This document shows, one piece after another, positions 14,646 to 22,036 of a stretch of 64,000 bases of DNA; within the stretch, counting starts at the first letter, position 1, and every line of letters starts with the position of its first letter. The DNA is from Streptomyces sp. TBY4. Lineage in GTDB: Bacteria > Actinomycetota > Actinomycetes > Streptomycetales > Streptomycetaceae. The notes under the pieces are model-generated. The model saw nothing but the letters and a program-made list of their open reading frames with translations. It was not told the DNA's origin and made no database searches. The translations under genes were made by a program, and so were the position numbers. The stretch lies in contig NZ_JANAVF010000011.1 of the NCBI RefSeq assembly GCF_024213195.1, positions 186,001-250,000 of the forward strand, given 5' to 3'.

Positions 14646-15188
14646 ATGTCCAGTCCGTACCCGACCCCGCCCCCGTGCAGCGCCGGCAAGGGTGAGACCC
14701 CGACCCCCGCAGCCACGCCGCGCGGGCTCCTCACCGACGCCCAGTTCAACGACGTCCGTGCCACCGTCCTCGACAACAACCCTGGCATGGAGCCCGAGAT
14801 GGCCGGGCGCCTCCTGGTGGAGGCCCTCAAGTTCATGTCGGCCGCCGCCCTGTTCCCCACGGTTCGGATTTCCCCGACCCGCGAGGTTGACGAGGCCTGG
14901 CACGCACTCATCCTCCACACCCACCTGTACGCGACCCTGTGCAGCCGCCTGGGCCGGACCGTCCACCACTACCCCGAGCGCCCCGACCAGTCCCGGCACG
15001 ACGACGACGTTCTCACCCGCACCGTCGCCCTGATCGAGCAGGCCGGATACACGCCGGACGCCGAGCTGTGGGTGGGCCCGGGCCGGTCGCTCGTGACCGT
15101 GGCCGCGAACTGCAACCACACGCCCATGCCGGGCGGCTGCGGCCCGATCAATCCCGGGAACTGCGCGACGCACGGTGGCGGCGAGTAG
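14646..15188 (+). CDS. GRDP-like protein with C-terminal Cys/Gly/Pro-rich tail
   Basis: 180 residues from ATG with CTAGGGAGACGCT upstream. The core VDEAWHALILHTHLYATLC and the following HHYPERP match the motif of glycine-rich-domain-containing-protein-1-like (DUF1399-like) proteins, where a WHxFILHT segment and a HHxP segment recur. The last 26 residues hold three Cys among Gly, Pro and Asn (CNHTPMPGGCGPINPGNC), a tail unlike the body. No signal peptide. Role unknown; it lies in a run of small accessory genes. Confidence 0.55.
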   Translation: MSSPYPTPPPCSAGKGETPTPAATPRGLLTDAQFNDVRATVLDNNPGMEPEMAGRLLVEALKFMSAAALFPTVRISPTREVDEAWHALILHTHLYATLCSRLGRTVHHYPERPDQSRHDDDVLTRTVALIEQAGYTPDAELWVGPGRSLVTVAANCNHTPMPGGCGPINPGNCATHGGGE

Positions 15189-15219
15189 CCTCGCCGCACG
15201 CCAACGAAAGGGTGAGGAC

Positions 15220-15426
15220 ATGACCGCAGGTGAGGCCTACGAGCTGCACGCCGCGATGAGGCAGTTCGGGATTCCCGGGATCGTGAAAGCGAAGGACCCG
15301 TTGGATCTTGCGGGCGCCTACCTCGTGGTCGACGGGGCTGGTCGGGACATCACGGCCTACGTCCTCGCCGAGGCAGCAAGCGCGCGGCGGCGGCAGCCCG
15401 AGCGGGGCTTCGTCTTCGCACGCTGA
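15220..15426 (+). CDS. hypothetical protein, 68 residues
   Basis: Start ATG is preceded by AAAGGGTGAGG; an earlier in-frame start would overlap the preceding gene. Sequence TAGEAYELHAAMRQFGIPG is helical, then VVDGAGRDITAYVLAEAA, ending with basic RRRQPERGFVFAR. No family recognised. It is convergent with the small XRE gene. Confidence 0.45.
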   Translation: MTAGEAYELHAAMRQFGIPGIVKAKDPLDLAGAYLVVDGAGRDITAYVLAEAASARRRQPERGFVFAR

Positions 15427-15469
15427 CACCGAGGACCGCCCCGGCCAGCAGTCCCCCCGCCGGCCGGGG

Positions 15470-15709
15470 CTACCCCTCGCGTACGAGGTGCGCAAGGGGG
15501 ACGCCGATGGCGTCGGCAATGAGGAGCAGGGTGTCGAGGAGCGGTGAGGCCTGACCCTGCTCGATCTTGACGTAGTTCGCTCGCTCCATGCCCACGCGCA
15601 GGGCCACCTGCTCTTGAGTCAAGTTCTGCTGCTGGCGAGCCGCCCGGATCTGGTCGCCGATGCGTCGTCGGCGGACGAGTACGTGATCGGGAGTTGCAGG
15701 GCGGGACAC
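15470..15709 (-). CDS. small XRE-family repressor-like regulator
   Basis: 79 residues from GTG. Nearly the whole protein is one Cro/CI-type HTH: GDQIRAARQQQNLTQEQVAL, then MERANYVKIEQGQASPLLDT and LLLIADAIGVPLAHLV. Such single-domain proteins often repress their own promoter. A near-perfect palindrome sits 34 nt upstream of the start. No strong Shine-Dalgarno site precedes the chosen GTG, so the start is uncertain. Confidence 0.75.
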   Translation of the reverse strand: MSRPATPDHVLVRRRRIGDQIRAARQQQNLTQEQVALRVGMERANYVKIEQGQASPLLDTLLLIADAIGVPLAHLVREG

Positions 15710-15742
15710 CCGTCCAAGCTGTCGTGATCATGGACTGATGTA

Positions 15743-15760
15743 TGTATCGTGCACGACACA
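15743..15760. promoter_or_regulatory. palindromic operator candidate upstream of the small XRE gene
   Basis: TGT-A-TCGTGCACGA-C-ACA is symmetric over 18 bp except for one base pair, with a perfect 10-bp centre at 15747-15756. It sits in an AT-richer patch between the regulator start and the neighbouring terminator, a good place for autoregulation. Confidence 0.6.
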
Positions 15761-15780
15761 TTATGTGATCTTGAGAGACT

Positions 15781-15821
15781 CACGGGCTCCCCCTGCGATG
15801 ATGCCGCGGGGGGAGCCCGTG
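15781..15821. terminator. terminator of the LuxR/TrmB-like gene
   Basis: CACGGGCTCCCCC (15781-15793) pairs with GGGGGAGCCCGTG (15809-15821), loop 15 nt. It lies 3 bases past the stop of the minus-strand regulator ending at 15824 and isolates it from the small XRE promoter. Confidence 0.75.
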
Positions 15822-15823
15822 CC

Positions 15824-16792
15824 TTAGGCTTCGTTGCTGGCCGCCCACCGCCCGTACCAGCCCATGAGCTGATTCGTAGTTGCAAGGCCCAGCTGGCCCC
15901 GGGCGGCAGCCAATTCCTTCGCCAGCAGCCGCAGGCTGACGCCCGCCTTTTTCGCCACGGTGGGCTGATCGTGCCCAGCGTCCATAAAGCGGAGCAGTTC
16001 GAGCTGCCTCTCCGAAAGCCCACTGGCCGTCCAGCCGAGCGCCCGCTCCCAGGTGCACGAAGCCGCCCAGAGGTGATCGAAGGTGACCCGGGCCCAGCTG
16101 ACGGCGCACCGGTCGCTGATGTGCCAGCCGCTCACCGATCCGCCCTTTCGCGTTACGTGGTCGTCCACGAAGGCGTCTCGATCATCCACGATGACAACCC
16201 GGGGGAAAGCAGCCCGGTGTACGCGAACATCGCCGCCGGCGTGGGTGAACGCGGCGACGTACTCCTTCGTCGCGTCATCGGCGACGGCGGCGCCTCCGTA
16301 GAGCAGGCGCACGTGAACACCGCGCCCGAGGAGAGCGATGCTTCGGTCACTGCCGAGCTTTCGGGACCCGGAATCCCTACGGGAAGGCGCGTACGGCTGA
16401 GCCGAGAGCACTTCCACCCGTGCTCGCGATGACGTCTCACCGAGTCGGTTGTCCATCTGAGCCACGGTGGGCAGAAACTCGCTGGCATGCCCCCCATACA
16501 TTCGCTGCGGGTCGAAGTGGACTCGGAGACCCTCCAGTGCGGGCAGCAGGGCGAGCTGCCCCACAGTCTTTGCCAACGCGTCCTGTTGCGCCTCCAGGAG
16601 CCGCTGCAGGGCGTCGCGCGGGTCGAGCGCCACCCACTGGCCCGAGATGTAGGGGCTCTCAACTACCAGGCCCAGTCCGGCTAGTCGCTGGATGTCGCCG
16701 TCAGCCACCTCCGCACCATCGGCGACTGCCTTGTACATGGCCTCGTCTGCCGCGGTGAGTGGCAAAAGTGATGCGGGTCGCTCGTTACTCAT
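15824..16792 (-). CDS. LuxR-type HTH regulator with TrmB/PLD-like sensor domain
   Basis: 322 residues from ATG, with TGGGGGGC upstream. The N-terminal 95 residues are helical (DEAMYKAVADGAEVADGDIQ). Residues about 130-250 resemble the phospholipase-D-like sensor of TrmB-type regulators, including VRVHRAAFPRVVIVDDRDAF and a CAVSWARVTFDHLW segment. The C-terminal 60 residues are a LuxR-like HTH (LSERQLELLRFMDAG, then TVAKKAGVSLRLLAKEL). Streptomyces has many such proteins. It faces the DIGWG peptide gene across 158 bp, so it may control, or sense, that peptide. Ligand unknown. Confidence 0.75.
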   Translation of the reverse strand: MSNERPASLLPLTAADEAMYKAVADGAEVADGDIQRLAGLGLVVESPYISGQWVALDPRDALQRLLEAQQDALAKTVGQLALLPALEGLRVHFDPQRMYGGHASEFLPTVAQMDNRLGETSSRARVEVLSAQPYAPSRRDSGSRKLGSDRSIALLGRGVHVRLLYGGAAVADDATKEYVAAFTHAGGDVRVHRAAFPRVVIVDDRDAFVDDHVTRKGGSVSGWHISDRCAVSWARVTFDHLWAASCTWERALGWTASGLSERQLELLRFMDAGHDQPTVAKKAGVSLRLLAKELAAARGQLGLATTNQLMGWYGRWAASNEA

Positions 16793-16950
16793 GGCCGCCC
16801 CCCAGCTGCCCGTGTGCACAGAATAGCTGTGCGTGATTTCGCAGTGCTTCAACTCTGGACTGAGTCACATGCCCGTGGCAAGGTTTCTTTCAGGAACAGC
16901 CGATCGAAGGTCTATTCGATTTGGCTTCGTCGAGGACCCAGGGGGTCGAC
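16793..16950. promoter_or_regulatory. divergent promoter region between regulator and peptide gene
   Basis: 158 bp without coding potential. It contains GCACAG-AATAG-CTGTGC (16816-16832), an inverted repeat with 5-nt spacer, overlapping the 8-bp palindrome TGTGCACA (16813-16820), and a GACTGAGTC palindrome (16858-16866). These could be binding sites of the adjacent LuxR-like protein. CCAGGGGGTCGAC at the end is the ribosome site of the peptide gene. Confidence 0.5.
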
Positions 16951-17163
16951 ATGATCCGAATCCGCATGGCACGGGCCGCAGCTGGCGTGGCACTCGCCGC
17001 GGGGGTGCTGATCGCCACGCCCTCCTTCGCGAACGCCACCACGAGCGACGCCTCGACGGCGCCCACGGCGTCGGCGGACGACATCGGTTGGGGCGCCCCT
17101 CCGGCAGCACCTCAGCCGAGCCCCAGCCCGACGGCGAGCACAAAGGACATCGGCTGGGGCTAA
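16951..17163 (+). CDS. secreted small peptide precursor with two DIGWG repeats
   Basis: 70 residues from the ATG that follows CAGGGGG with 5-nt spacing. Residues 1-29 form a Sec signal peptide: basic start MIRIRMAR, hydrophobic AAAGVALAAGVLIATP, and a cleavage site near FANA. The mature part is a Ser/Thr/Ala/Pro linker holding the pentapeptide DIGWG at residues 44-48 and again at 66-70, exactly at the C-terminus. The two copies use a different Gly codon before Trp. It is divergent from a LuxR/TrmB-like regulator and followed by two terminators. It looks like a propeptide of a repeated secreted signal; no modifying enzyme is adjacent. Function not known. Confidence 0.65.
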   Translation: MIRIRMARAAAGVALAAGVLIATPSFANATTSDASTAPTASADDIGWGAPPAAPQPSPSPTASTKDIGWG

Positions 17164-17199
17164 CCGCTCCGTCAGGGTCACCCCTGACCTGTCCGCAGA

Positions 17200-17226
17200 G
17201 GCGCGCCCGTCGAAGCCGGGCGCGCC
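17200..17226 (+). terminator. terminator of the DIGWG peptide gene
   Basis: GGCGCGCCCG (17200-17209) pairs with CGGGCGCGCC (17217-17226); loop TCGAAGC. It lies 37 nt past the peptide stop. Confidence 0.7.
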
Positions 17227-17283
17227 CTCGTAAAGACGTGCCGGCATCTGCACCTGGTGACCCCCCGAGCGGGTCCGGCACGA

Positions 17284-17322
17284 AGTGGGCTCCCCGGCCA
17301 TGATGCGGCCGGGGAGCCCACT
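17284..17322. terminator. second strong hairpin at the accessory/core border
   Basis: AGTGGGCTCCCCGGCC (17284-17299) pairs perfectly with GGCCGGGGAGCCCACT (17307-17322), loop ATGATGC. Together with hairpins at 17200 and 17433 it makes a three-terminator insulator. The 110 bases after it show no gene. Confidence 0.7.
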
Positions 17323-17432
17323 CGCATATTGTGCCCCGGACCTGCCGGGATGACCTTGATCATTTGGGTGATTTTTAGGAGATGAGCTCTCCCACCGAGC
17401 CCACGCGAACCCACCCGAACACCCGTGAACGC

Positions 17433-17476
17433 CGAAGGCCCTGCCCGGACAATGTCTTGTCCGGGCAGGGCCTTCG
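17433..17476. terminator. tRNA terminator, 20-bp perfect stem
   Basis: Bases 17433-17452 pair perfectly with 17457-17476 around a TGTC loop (arm includes AAGGCCCTGCCCGGACAA). It lies 14 nt downstream of the minus-strand tRNA and will end its transcript. Confidence 0.8.
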
Positions 17477-17490
17477 CCTCAATTCCCTAG

Positions 17491-17562
17491 TGGGCGCGGA
17501 CGGTTTCGAACCGCCGACATCTGCTTTGTAAGAGCAGCGCTCTACCCCTGAGCTACGCACCC
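17491..17562 (-). tRNA. tRNA-Val (anticodon UAC)
   Basis: Read on the minus strand the gene begins GGGTGCGTAGCTCAGGGGTA and ends CGCGCCC plus discriminator A, with no encoded CCA. The acceptor arms GGGTGCG/CGCGCCC pair, the T loop GGTTCGAAACC is canonical, and the anticodon arm CTGCT-CTTACAA-AGCAG gives anticodon TAC, which reads GUA valine codons. The gene is 72 nt. Its 3' end faces the accessory region, so it could be an integration site. Confidence 0.95.
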
Positions 17563-17674
17563 GTGGATGAGTGGACAGCCTACATGCAGGGCGCACCCCC
17601 CACGCAAACCCGTTCACGTGGGGGAGAATGGGCCGGGGCAGGGGACATGCGGACCGGGTACGGGAGAGGCGACT

Positions 17675-18922
17675 GTGACGACAGCACCCCGGCGGTGGTT
17701 CGGCGGCGGGCGGGACGAGAGTCGGCGGGCGGATGCGCAGGCGGCGAAGGACGCCGCCGCGGCGGCGTTCTACGAGCTGGACACCGCGCAGCGGGACCTG
17801 CGGATCTCGATCGAGACGATCGCGGCCGCGGACGGCTCGCCGGAGGCTCGCCGGGTCGGTGAGGGGTTCGTCGCGCTCGGGCGGCGGATCGACGACGTCA
17901 GCCACGTGTACATCAATGCCGTGGACGCGCACGATCTCGACCGGGTGGAGCTGGAGGCGTCCGCGGCGACGCGCGCCCGGGACGAGCTGACGCGGGCCAA
18001 GGAGGAGCTGGTCCGGGTCAAGGGCGAGCTCGACCGGTTCGCGCAGGGGCTGCAGCCGCTGCTGGACCGGGCCGAGACGCAGCTGGCCCGGGTGGCGCCG
18101 GCCCGGGAGCGGGCCCGGGCCGCACTGCTCGCGGCGAGCACGGCGCTGGACGAGGTGCGCGGCAAGGGGATCCGGGCCGACGACCTGGCGGCGCGGCTGG
18201 CCGCGCTCGGGCCGGAGCTGACGAAGCTGAACCAGGGCGCCGCGCAGCACGGGGTGCAGGAGACGGTGCAGCGCGCCGACCGGATCCTGCGCGACGCCGA
18301 GGCGATACGGGCCGAGGCGGCGCGGCTCCCGGAGCGGGCGGCGGAGTTCGACCGGCGGCTGGTGAGCCTGCGCACCCGGGCACAGGCGCTGCGCAACCGG
18401 GCGGACCGGGTGGATCCGGTGCTCAGCGAGCTGCGCCGGCGTTTCAGCGCGGCCTGCTGGCAGGACCTCCAGCAGGTACCGGAGCAGGCGGTACGGGACG
18501 TCGCGCAGGCGGAGGAGCGGCTCGCGGAGGCCGGCCGGGCGCGCGACCAGCAGCAGTGGGCCGTCGTAGCGGCCCTGGTCGAGGCGGTACGGGCTGCGCT
18601 GGACGCCACCGACGAGGCGGTGTCGGCGGCGCAGGACCGGCTGACGCGGCTGGAGGCGGTGGCCCGGGATCCGCAGGCGGAGGTACAGCGGACCCGGTTC
18701 GCGATCCGGGACGCGCAGCGCCTGGTGATGGAGGGCCGTACGGTCCCCGAGGACCGGCACGCGCGCCCGCTGGACGAGGCGGTGGCCCGGGTGACCCGGG
18801 CGCTGGCCGCGCTGGAGGACCGCCACCCCGACTACTGGGCCTTCCTCCAGGAGATGGAGGCCGTACGGTCCTCCGTGCAGCGGGTGGTGACGGACATCCG
18901 GACCGAGCGCGGCCACGGCTGA
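17675..18922 (+). CDS. cytoplasmic coiled-coil protein, unknown function
   Basis: 415 residues from GTG preceded by CGGGAGAGG; upstream in-frame starts lack ribosome sites. Nearly all of it is charged heptad sequence, e.g. RARDELTRAKEELVRVKGEL and LPERAAEFDRRLVSLRTRAQ, predicted as several long coiled coils. No membrane segment, signal peptide or enzyme motif. The length and coil pattern suggest a structural or scaffold protein. It is followed 93 nt later by a DUF4383 membrane protein gene. Confidence 0.7.
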   Translation: MTTAPRRWFGGGRDESRRADAQAAKDAAAAAFYELDTAQRDLRISIETIAAADGSPEARRVGEGFVALGRRIDDVSHVYINAVDAHDLDRVELEASAATRARDELTRAKEELVRVKGELDRFAQGLQPLLDRAETQLARVAPARERARAALLAASTALDEVRGKGIRADDLAARLAALGPELTKLNQGAAQHGVQETVQRADRILRDAEAIRAEAARLPERAAEFDRRLVSLRTRAQALRNRADRVDPVLSELRRRFSAACWQDLQQVPEQAVRDVAQAEERLAEAGRARDQQQWAVVAALVEAVRAALDATDEAVSAAQDRLTRLEAVARDPQAEVQRTRFAIRDAQRLVMEGRTVPEDRHARPLDEAVARVTRALAALEDRHPDYWAFLQEMEAVRSSVQRVVTDIRTERGHG

Positions 18923-19015
18923 GGGCCGTCCCCGGGGAGCCCCCCGGACCGGACTTGTCCGGGTGGGGGCATCGGCGGATGCTGGAGGGGCCAGACCGGA
19001 GCAGAGGAGGGCGCC

Positions 19016-19726
19016 ATGGCCGCCCACGCTTCCCCCGCAGAGCACACGCCGCACGAGTCGTACGCGCCCCACGCGCTCTACGGGTGCCACGAGCCACATG
19101 AGCACTACGCGCCCTACGTGGCCCACGAGCCGTACCCGACGGCGGCCCCGCCCCGGAGCTCCCCCGGGCTCCTGCACCGCATGATGCGTCCCGTCAACGC
19201 GAGCCTCGACGAGCACCTGCCCAGCGATCACCGGCTCAGCCAGGTCTACCGGGTCGGCGCCGGCCTGACCGGACTGCTGCTGGTGGTCTTCGGGATCCTC
19301 GGGCTCATCGACCGGATCGGGTTCTTCGACACCGGCGGCGACAGGGTGCTCGCGCTGAACACCAACGGCGCGCTGAGCGTGCTGTCTATCTGCATCGGGC
19401 TGCTGCTGTTCGCCGGGATGGTCATCGGCGGCAGCTTCGCCTCGACGCTCAACATCGTGCTGGGTCTGCTGTTCATCGCGAGCGGGTTCGTGAACCTCGC
19501 GCTGCTCGACACGGCGATGAACTTCCTGGCCTTCCGCATCCCCAACGTGCTGTTCAGCTTCGTGGTGGGCGTGATGCTGATGTGGTTCGGGATGTACGGG
19601 CGGGTGGGCAGCGCCCTGCCGCACGACAACCCGTACTGGCGTGCCCGCCACCCCGAGCAGGCGGCTCGGGAGCAGCGGGCACGTACGGGCACGAGGGGGA
19701 GGCCGCCCGTCGGCAGGCCTGCGTAA
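19016..19726 (+). CDS. DUF4383 membrane protein with His/Tyr-rich N-terminus
   Basis: 236 residues from ATG with GAGGAGGGC upstream. Residues about 75-190 hold four membrane helices (GAGLTGLLLVVFGILGLI; LSICIGLLLFAGMVI; LNIVLGLLFIASGFVNLALL; VLFSFVVGVMLMWFGMYG), the DUF4383 pattern. The first 45 residues are unusually rich in His, Tyr and Pro (HALYGCHEPHEHYAPY), a possible metal-binding cytosolic tail. Convergent with the galactonate transporter gene. Confidence 0.75.
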   Translation: MAAHASPAEHTPHESYAPHALYGCHEPHEHYAPYVAHEPYPTAAPPRSSPGLLHRMMRPVNASLDEHLPSDHRLSQVYRVGAGLTGLLLVVFGILGLIDRIGFFDTGGDRVLALNTNGALSVLSICIGLLLFAGMVIGGSFASTLNIVLGLLFIASGFVNLALLDTAMNFLAFRIPNVLFSFVVGVMLMWFGMYGRVGSALPHDNPYWRARHPEQAAREQRARTGTRGRPPVGRPA

Positions 19727-19749
19727 GGCCGGATCGGCCGCGCAAGGCC

Positions 19750-21111
19750 CTACGCCTCGATGCGTTCGACCTTGTCCACCAGGAAGAGGAAGGACAGGGC
19801 CCCGCCGACCGTGATGCCGCCGATCAGCATCAGCGGGAGGGCGAAGGAGCCGTCGCCGCCGCCGATCATGTAGCCGATGACGATCGGGACGACGATGCCG
19901 GCGAGGTTGCCGAAGACGTTGAAGACCCCGCCGGCCACGCCGAGCATCCGCTCGGGGGCGATCTCGGTGACCAGCACCCAGGAGAACGACGCGAGGCCGT
20001 TGGCGAAGAAGGCCACGCACATGATGGCGATCATCGCGGCGTTCGAGGTGACGTAGTTGGCGGCGACGATGACGCCCGCCAGGGCCAGGCCCGTCACGAT
20101 CGGGGTCTTGCGGGCGAAGGAGGCCGACATCCCGCGCTTGACCATCCAGTCGGACCAGCTGCCGCCGCACAGCACGCCCACGAGGGCGGCGACGAAGGGC
20201 AGGGCTCCGGTCAGGCCGCCCTTGTCGAGGCTCAGGCCGCGCTCGTTGGTGAGGTAGGTCGGGAACCAGGTCAGGAAGAAGTACAGCGTCGAGGCGATGG
20301 CGAACTGGCCGAGGAAGACGCCCCAGATGCGCCGCTGACGGAGCAGGAAGCCCATGTCCCGGCGGAAGGCGCCCTTCTCCCGGGCCTGGGCGGAGCTGTC
20401 GGCCGCGGCCTCGTCCTCGGTGATGTGGACGAGCTCGTACGCACCGACCTTGGGGTGCTGTTCGGGGCGGTTGCGGATGACCTTCACCCACACCAGCGCC
20501 CAGGCGATGCCCATGCCGCCGAGGATCCAGAACACGTGGCGCCAGCCGAGGGCGGCGGCCATCCAGGCGATCAGCGGAAAGGCCACGCCGAGGCCGATGA
20601 ACTGCCCCGAGGTGTAGACGGCGACCGCCCGGCCGCGTTCCGCGCGCGGGAACCACGAGGCGGCGACGCGGCCGTTGCAGGGGAAGGCGGGGGCTTCGAA
20701 GAGGCCGAGGCCCATGCGGCTGGCGAAGAGGAAGCCGAAGCCCTTGGCGAGCGAGCCGAGGGCGGTCATGACCGACCAGCCGATCAGCGCCCAGGCGTAG
20801 ACGATGCGCGGGCCGAACCGGTCGACGAGGCGGCCGCCGGGGATCTGGGCGAGGGCGTAGGTCCAGGCGAAGCCGGAGAAGAGCCAGCCCATCATCTCGG
20901 GCGAGATGCCGAGGTCCCTGGACACGTCCGGCGCCACGATCGACAGGACGCTGCGGTCCAGGTAGTTGATGGCGGTACTGACGAAGAGCACGGCGAGGAT
21001 CGCGAAGCGGTACTTGCCGATCCGGCGCTTCGGCAGGCCGGACGGGTCGGACGGGCCGGTGCCGGTGCCCGGCCGCGTGGTCGCGGCGGCCGGGTCGTGG
21101 CTGAGGGACAT
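19750..21111 (-). CDS. MFS transporter, D-galactonate/hexuronate (ACS) family
   Basis: 453 residues with 12 predicted membrane helices. NYLDRSVLSIVAPDVSRDLG in the first helix region, the GGRLVDRFGPR loop between helices 2 and 3, and SRMGLGLFEAPAFPCNGRVA are typical of the anion:cation symporter group that includes E. coli DgoT. It is divergent from a GntR regulator and lies beside galactonate dehydratase and aldolase genes, so D-galactonate uptake by proton symport is the likely role. A helix-loop stretch of charged residues (about 225-255) is the central cytosolic loop. Confidence 0.8.
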   Translation of the reverse strand: MSLSHDPAAATTRPGTGTGPSDPSGLPKRRIGKYRFAILAVLFVSTAINYLDRSVLSIVAPDVSRDLGISPEMMGWLFSGFAWTYALAQIPGGRLVDRFGPRIVYAWALIGWSVMTALGSLAKGFGFLFASRMGLGLFEAPAFPCNGRVAASWFPRAERGRAVAVYTSGQFIGLGVAFPLIAWMAAALGWRHVFWILGGMGIAWALVWVKVIRNRPEQHPKVGAYELVHITEDEAAADSSAQAREKGAFRRDMGFLLRQRRIWGVFLGQFAIASTLYFFLTWFPTYLTNERGLSLDKGGLTGALPFVAALVGVLCGGSWSDWMVKRGMSASFARKTPIVTGLALAGVIVAANYVTSNAAMIAIMCVAFFANGLASFSWVLVTEIAPERMLGVAGGVFNVFGNLAGIVVPIVIGYMIGGGDGSFALPLMLIGGITVGGALSFLFLVDKVERIEA

Positions 21112-21181
21112 CGGTGTCTCCCGGGGGACGTGTGAGGAGCGCAGAGCTGCCGGAATCAGTCGTTCCGGTGGCGCGACTCGA

Positions 21182-21194
21182 TAATTGCTAATTA
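21182..21194. promoter_or_regulatory. AT-rich palindromic operator for the GntR regulator
   Basis: TAATT-GCT-AATTA is a perfect 13-bp palindrome in an AT-rich patch that stands out in GC-rich DNA. It lies between the divergent transporter (start 21111) and regulator (start 21274) genes, as expected for a FadR/DgoR-type operator that controls both. Confidence 0.65.
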
Positions 21195-21273
21195 ACGATT
21201 ACTTGTGCAAGTCTTTGCCCAGTCAGGGGAGCAAGTAGGGACCAAAGCCCCGACAGGGAGAGGGGAAACCGGA

Positions 21274-21969
21274 ATGAGCAGCAGCAGCGAGGCCGCCTAC
21301 GCCGGCCGCGGGGTCCACAAGGCCGCGGTGGAGGAGCTGGCCCGCCGGATCTTCGAGGGCACGTACGACGAGGGGGCCACGCTCGACCTCCCCCTCCTGA
21401 TGGAGGAGCTCGACGTCAGCCAGACGGTGCTCCGCGAAGCCATCAAGGTGCTCATGGCCAAGGGGCTGCTCGACGCCCGCCAGAAGCGCGGCACCTTCGT
21501 GCGCCCGCGCACCGACTGGAACCTCTTCGACGCCGACGTGCTGCGCTGGAAGCTCGCGGCCGGCGCGCCCGAATGCTTCTTCTCGGACCTGCTCGAACTG
21601 CGCCGCTCGATCGAGCCGGCCGCCGCCGCGCTGGCCGCCGTACGGGCCACCGCGCAGGACCTCGCCGCACTGGACGCGGCGCTGACCGCGATGGCGGCGA
21701 GCGACTCCGACCCCGTGCTGCACGTACGGGCGGACGCCTCGTTCCACCTGGCACTGCTGACCGCGTCGCACAACCTGTTCTTCGCGCAGATGTACCGGGT
21801 GATCATTCCGGCCCTCGTGGAACGCGACCGCACGGTGCACAAGGGGGACTTCGAGCACCCGCACGCGGTCCACCGGGCCGTGGTCGACCGCGTCCGGGCC
21901 GGGGACCCGGACGGGGCGCACCGGGCCGTGCTCGACCTCCTCGACATGGCGCAGCGCGACCACCCTTAG
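21274..21969 (+). CDS. dgoR: GntR/FadR-family regulator of galactonate genes (DgoR-like)
   Basis: 231 residues from ATG after GGGAGAGGGG; an earlier in-frame ATG at 21205 lacks a ribosome site. Residues about 12-80 form the winged HTH (VEELARRIFEGTYDEGATLD, SQTVLREAIKVLMAKGLLDA, KRGTFVRPR). Residues 95-225 are an FCD ligand domain, with the metal-binding Asp/His pattern in VRADASFHLALLTASHN and HAVHRAVVDRV. It likely represses transporter and catabolic genes until galactonate or its derivative binds. Confidence 0.75.
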   Translation: MSSSSEAAYAGRGVHKAAVEELARRIFEGTYDEGATLDLPLLMEELDVSQTVLREAIKVLMAKGLLDARQKRGTFVRPRTDWNLFDADVLRWKLAAGAPECFFSDLLELRRSIEPAAAALAAVRATAQDLAALDAALTAMAASDSDPVLHVRADASFHLALLTASHNLFFAQMYRVIIPALVERDRTVHKGDFEHPHAVHRAVVDRVRAGDPDGAHRAVLDLLDMAQRDHP

Positions 21970-21979
21970 GCCCCGTGGA

Positions 21980-22036
21980 ACCCGCAGACCCGTAGAACCC
22001 GTAGACCCGCAGACCCGCAGACCCGCAGACCCGCAG
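21980..22036 (+). repeat. tandem 8-bp repeat ACCCGCAG / ACCCGTAG
   Basis: About seven near-exact copies of an 8-mer run between the regulator stop and the dehydratase gene, four of them identical and contiguous at 22005-22036, with degenerate copies to about 22054. No spacer units, so it is a simple tandem repeat. Copy number is likely variable between strains. Confidence 0.8.

Noticed and set aside
14216..17163. A ribosomally made, modified peptide (lanthipeptide or lasso) cluster
   Set aside because: The small peptides have no adjacent cyclase, dehydratase, lasso protease or radical SAM enzyme in this window, and the DIGWG precursor carries a normal Sec signal, not a leader of those classes.
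17375..20656. Open reading frame of over 1,000 codons on the minus strand
   Set aside because: It runs antisense through the coiled-coil and DUF4383 genes and the transporter in another frame, is dominated by Arg/Pro/Gly low-complexity sequence, and matches no family; a GC-bias artefact.
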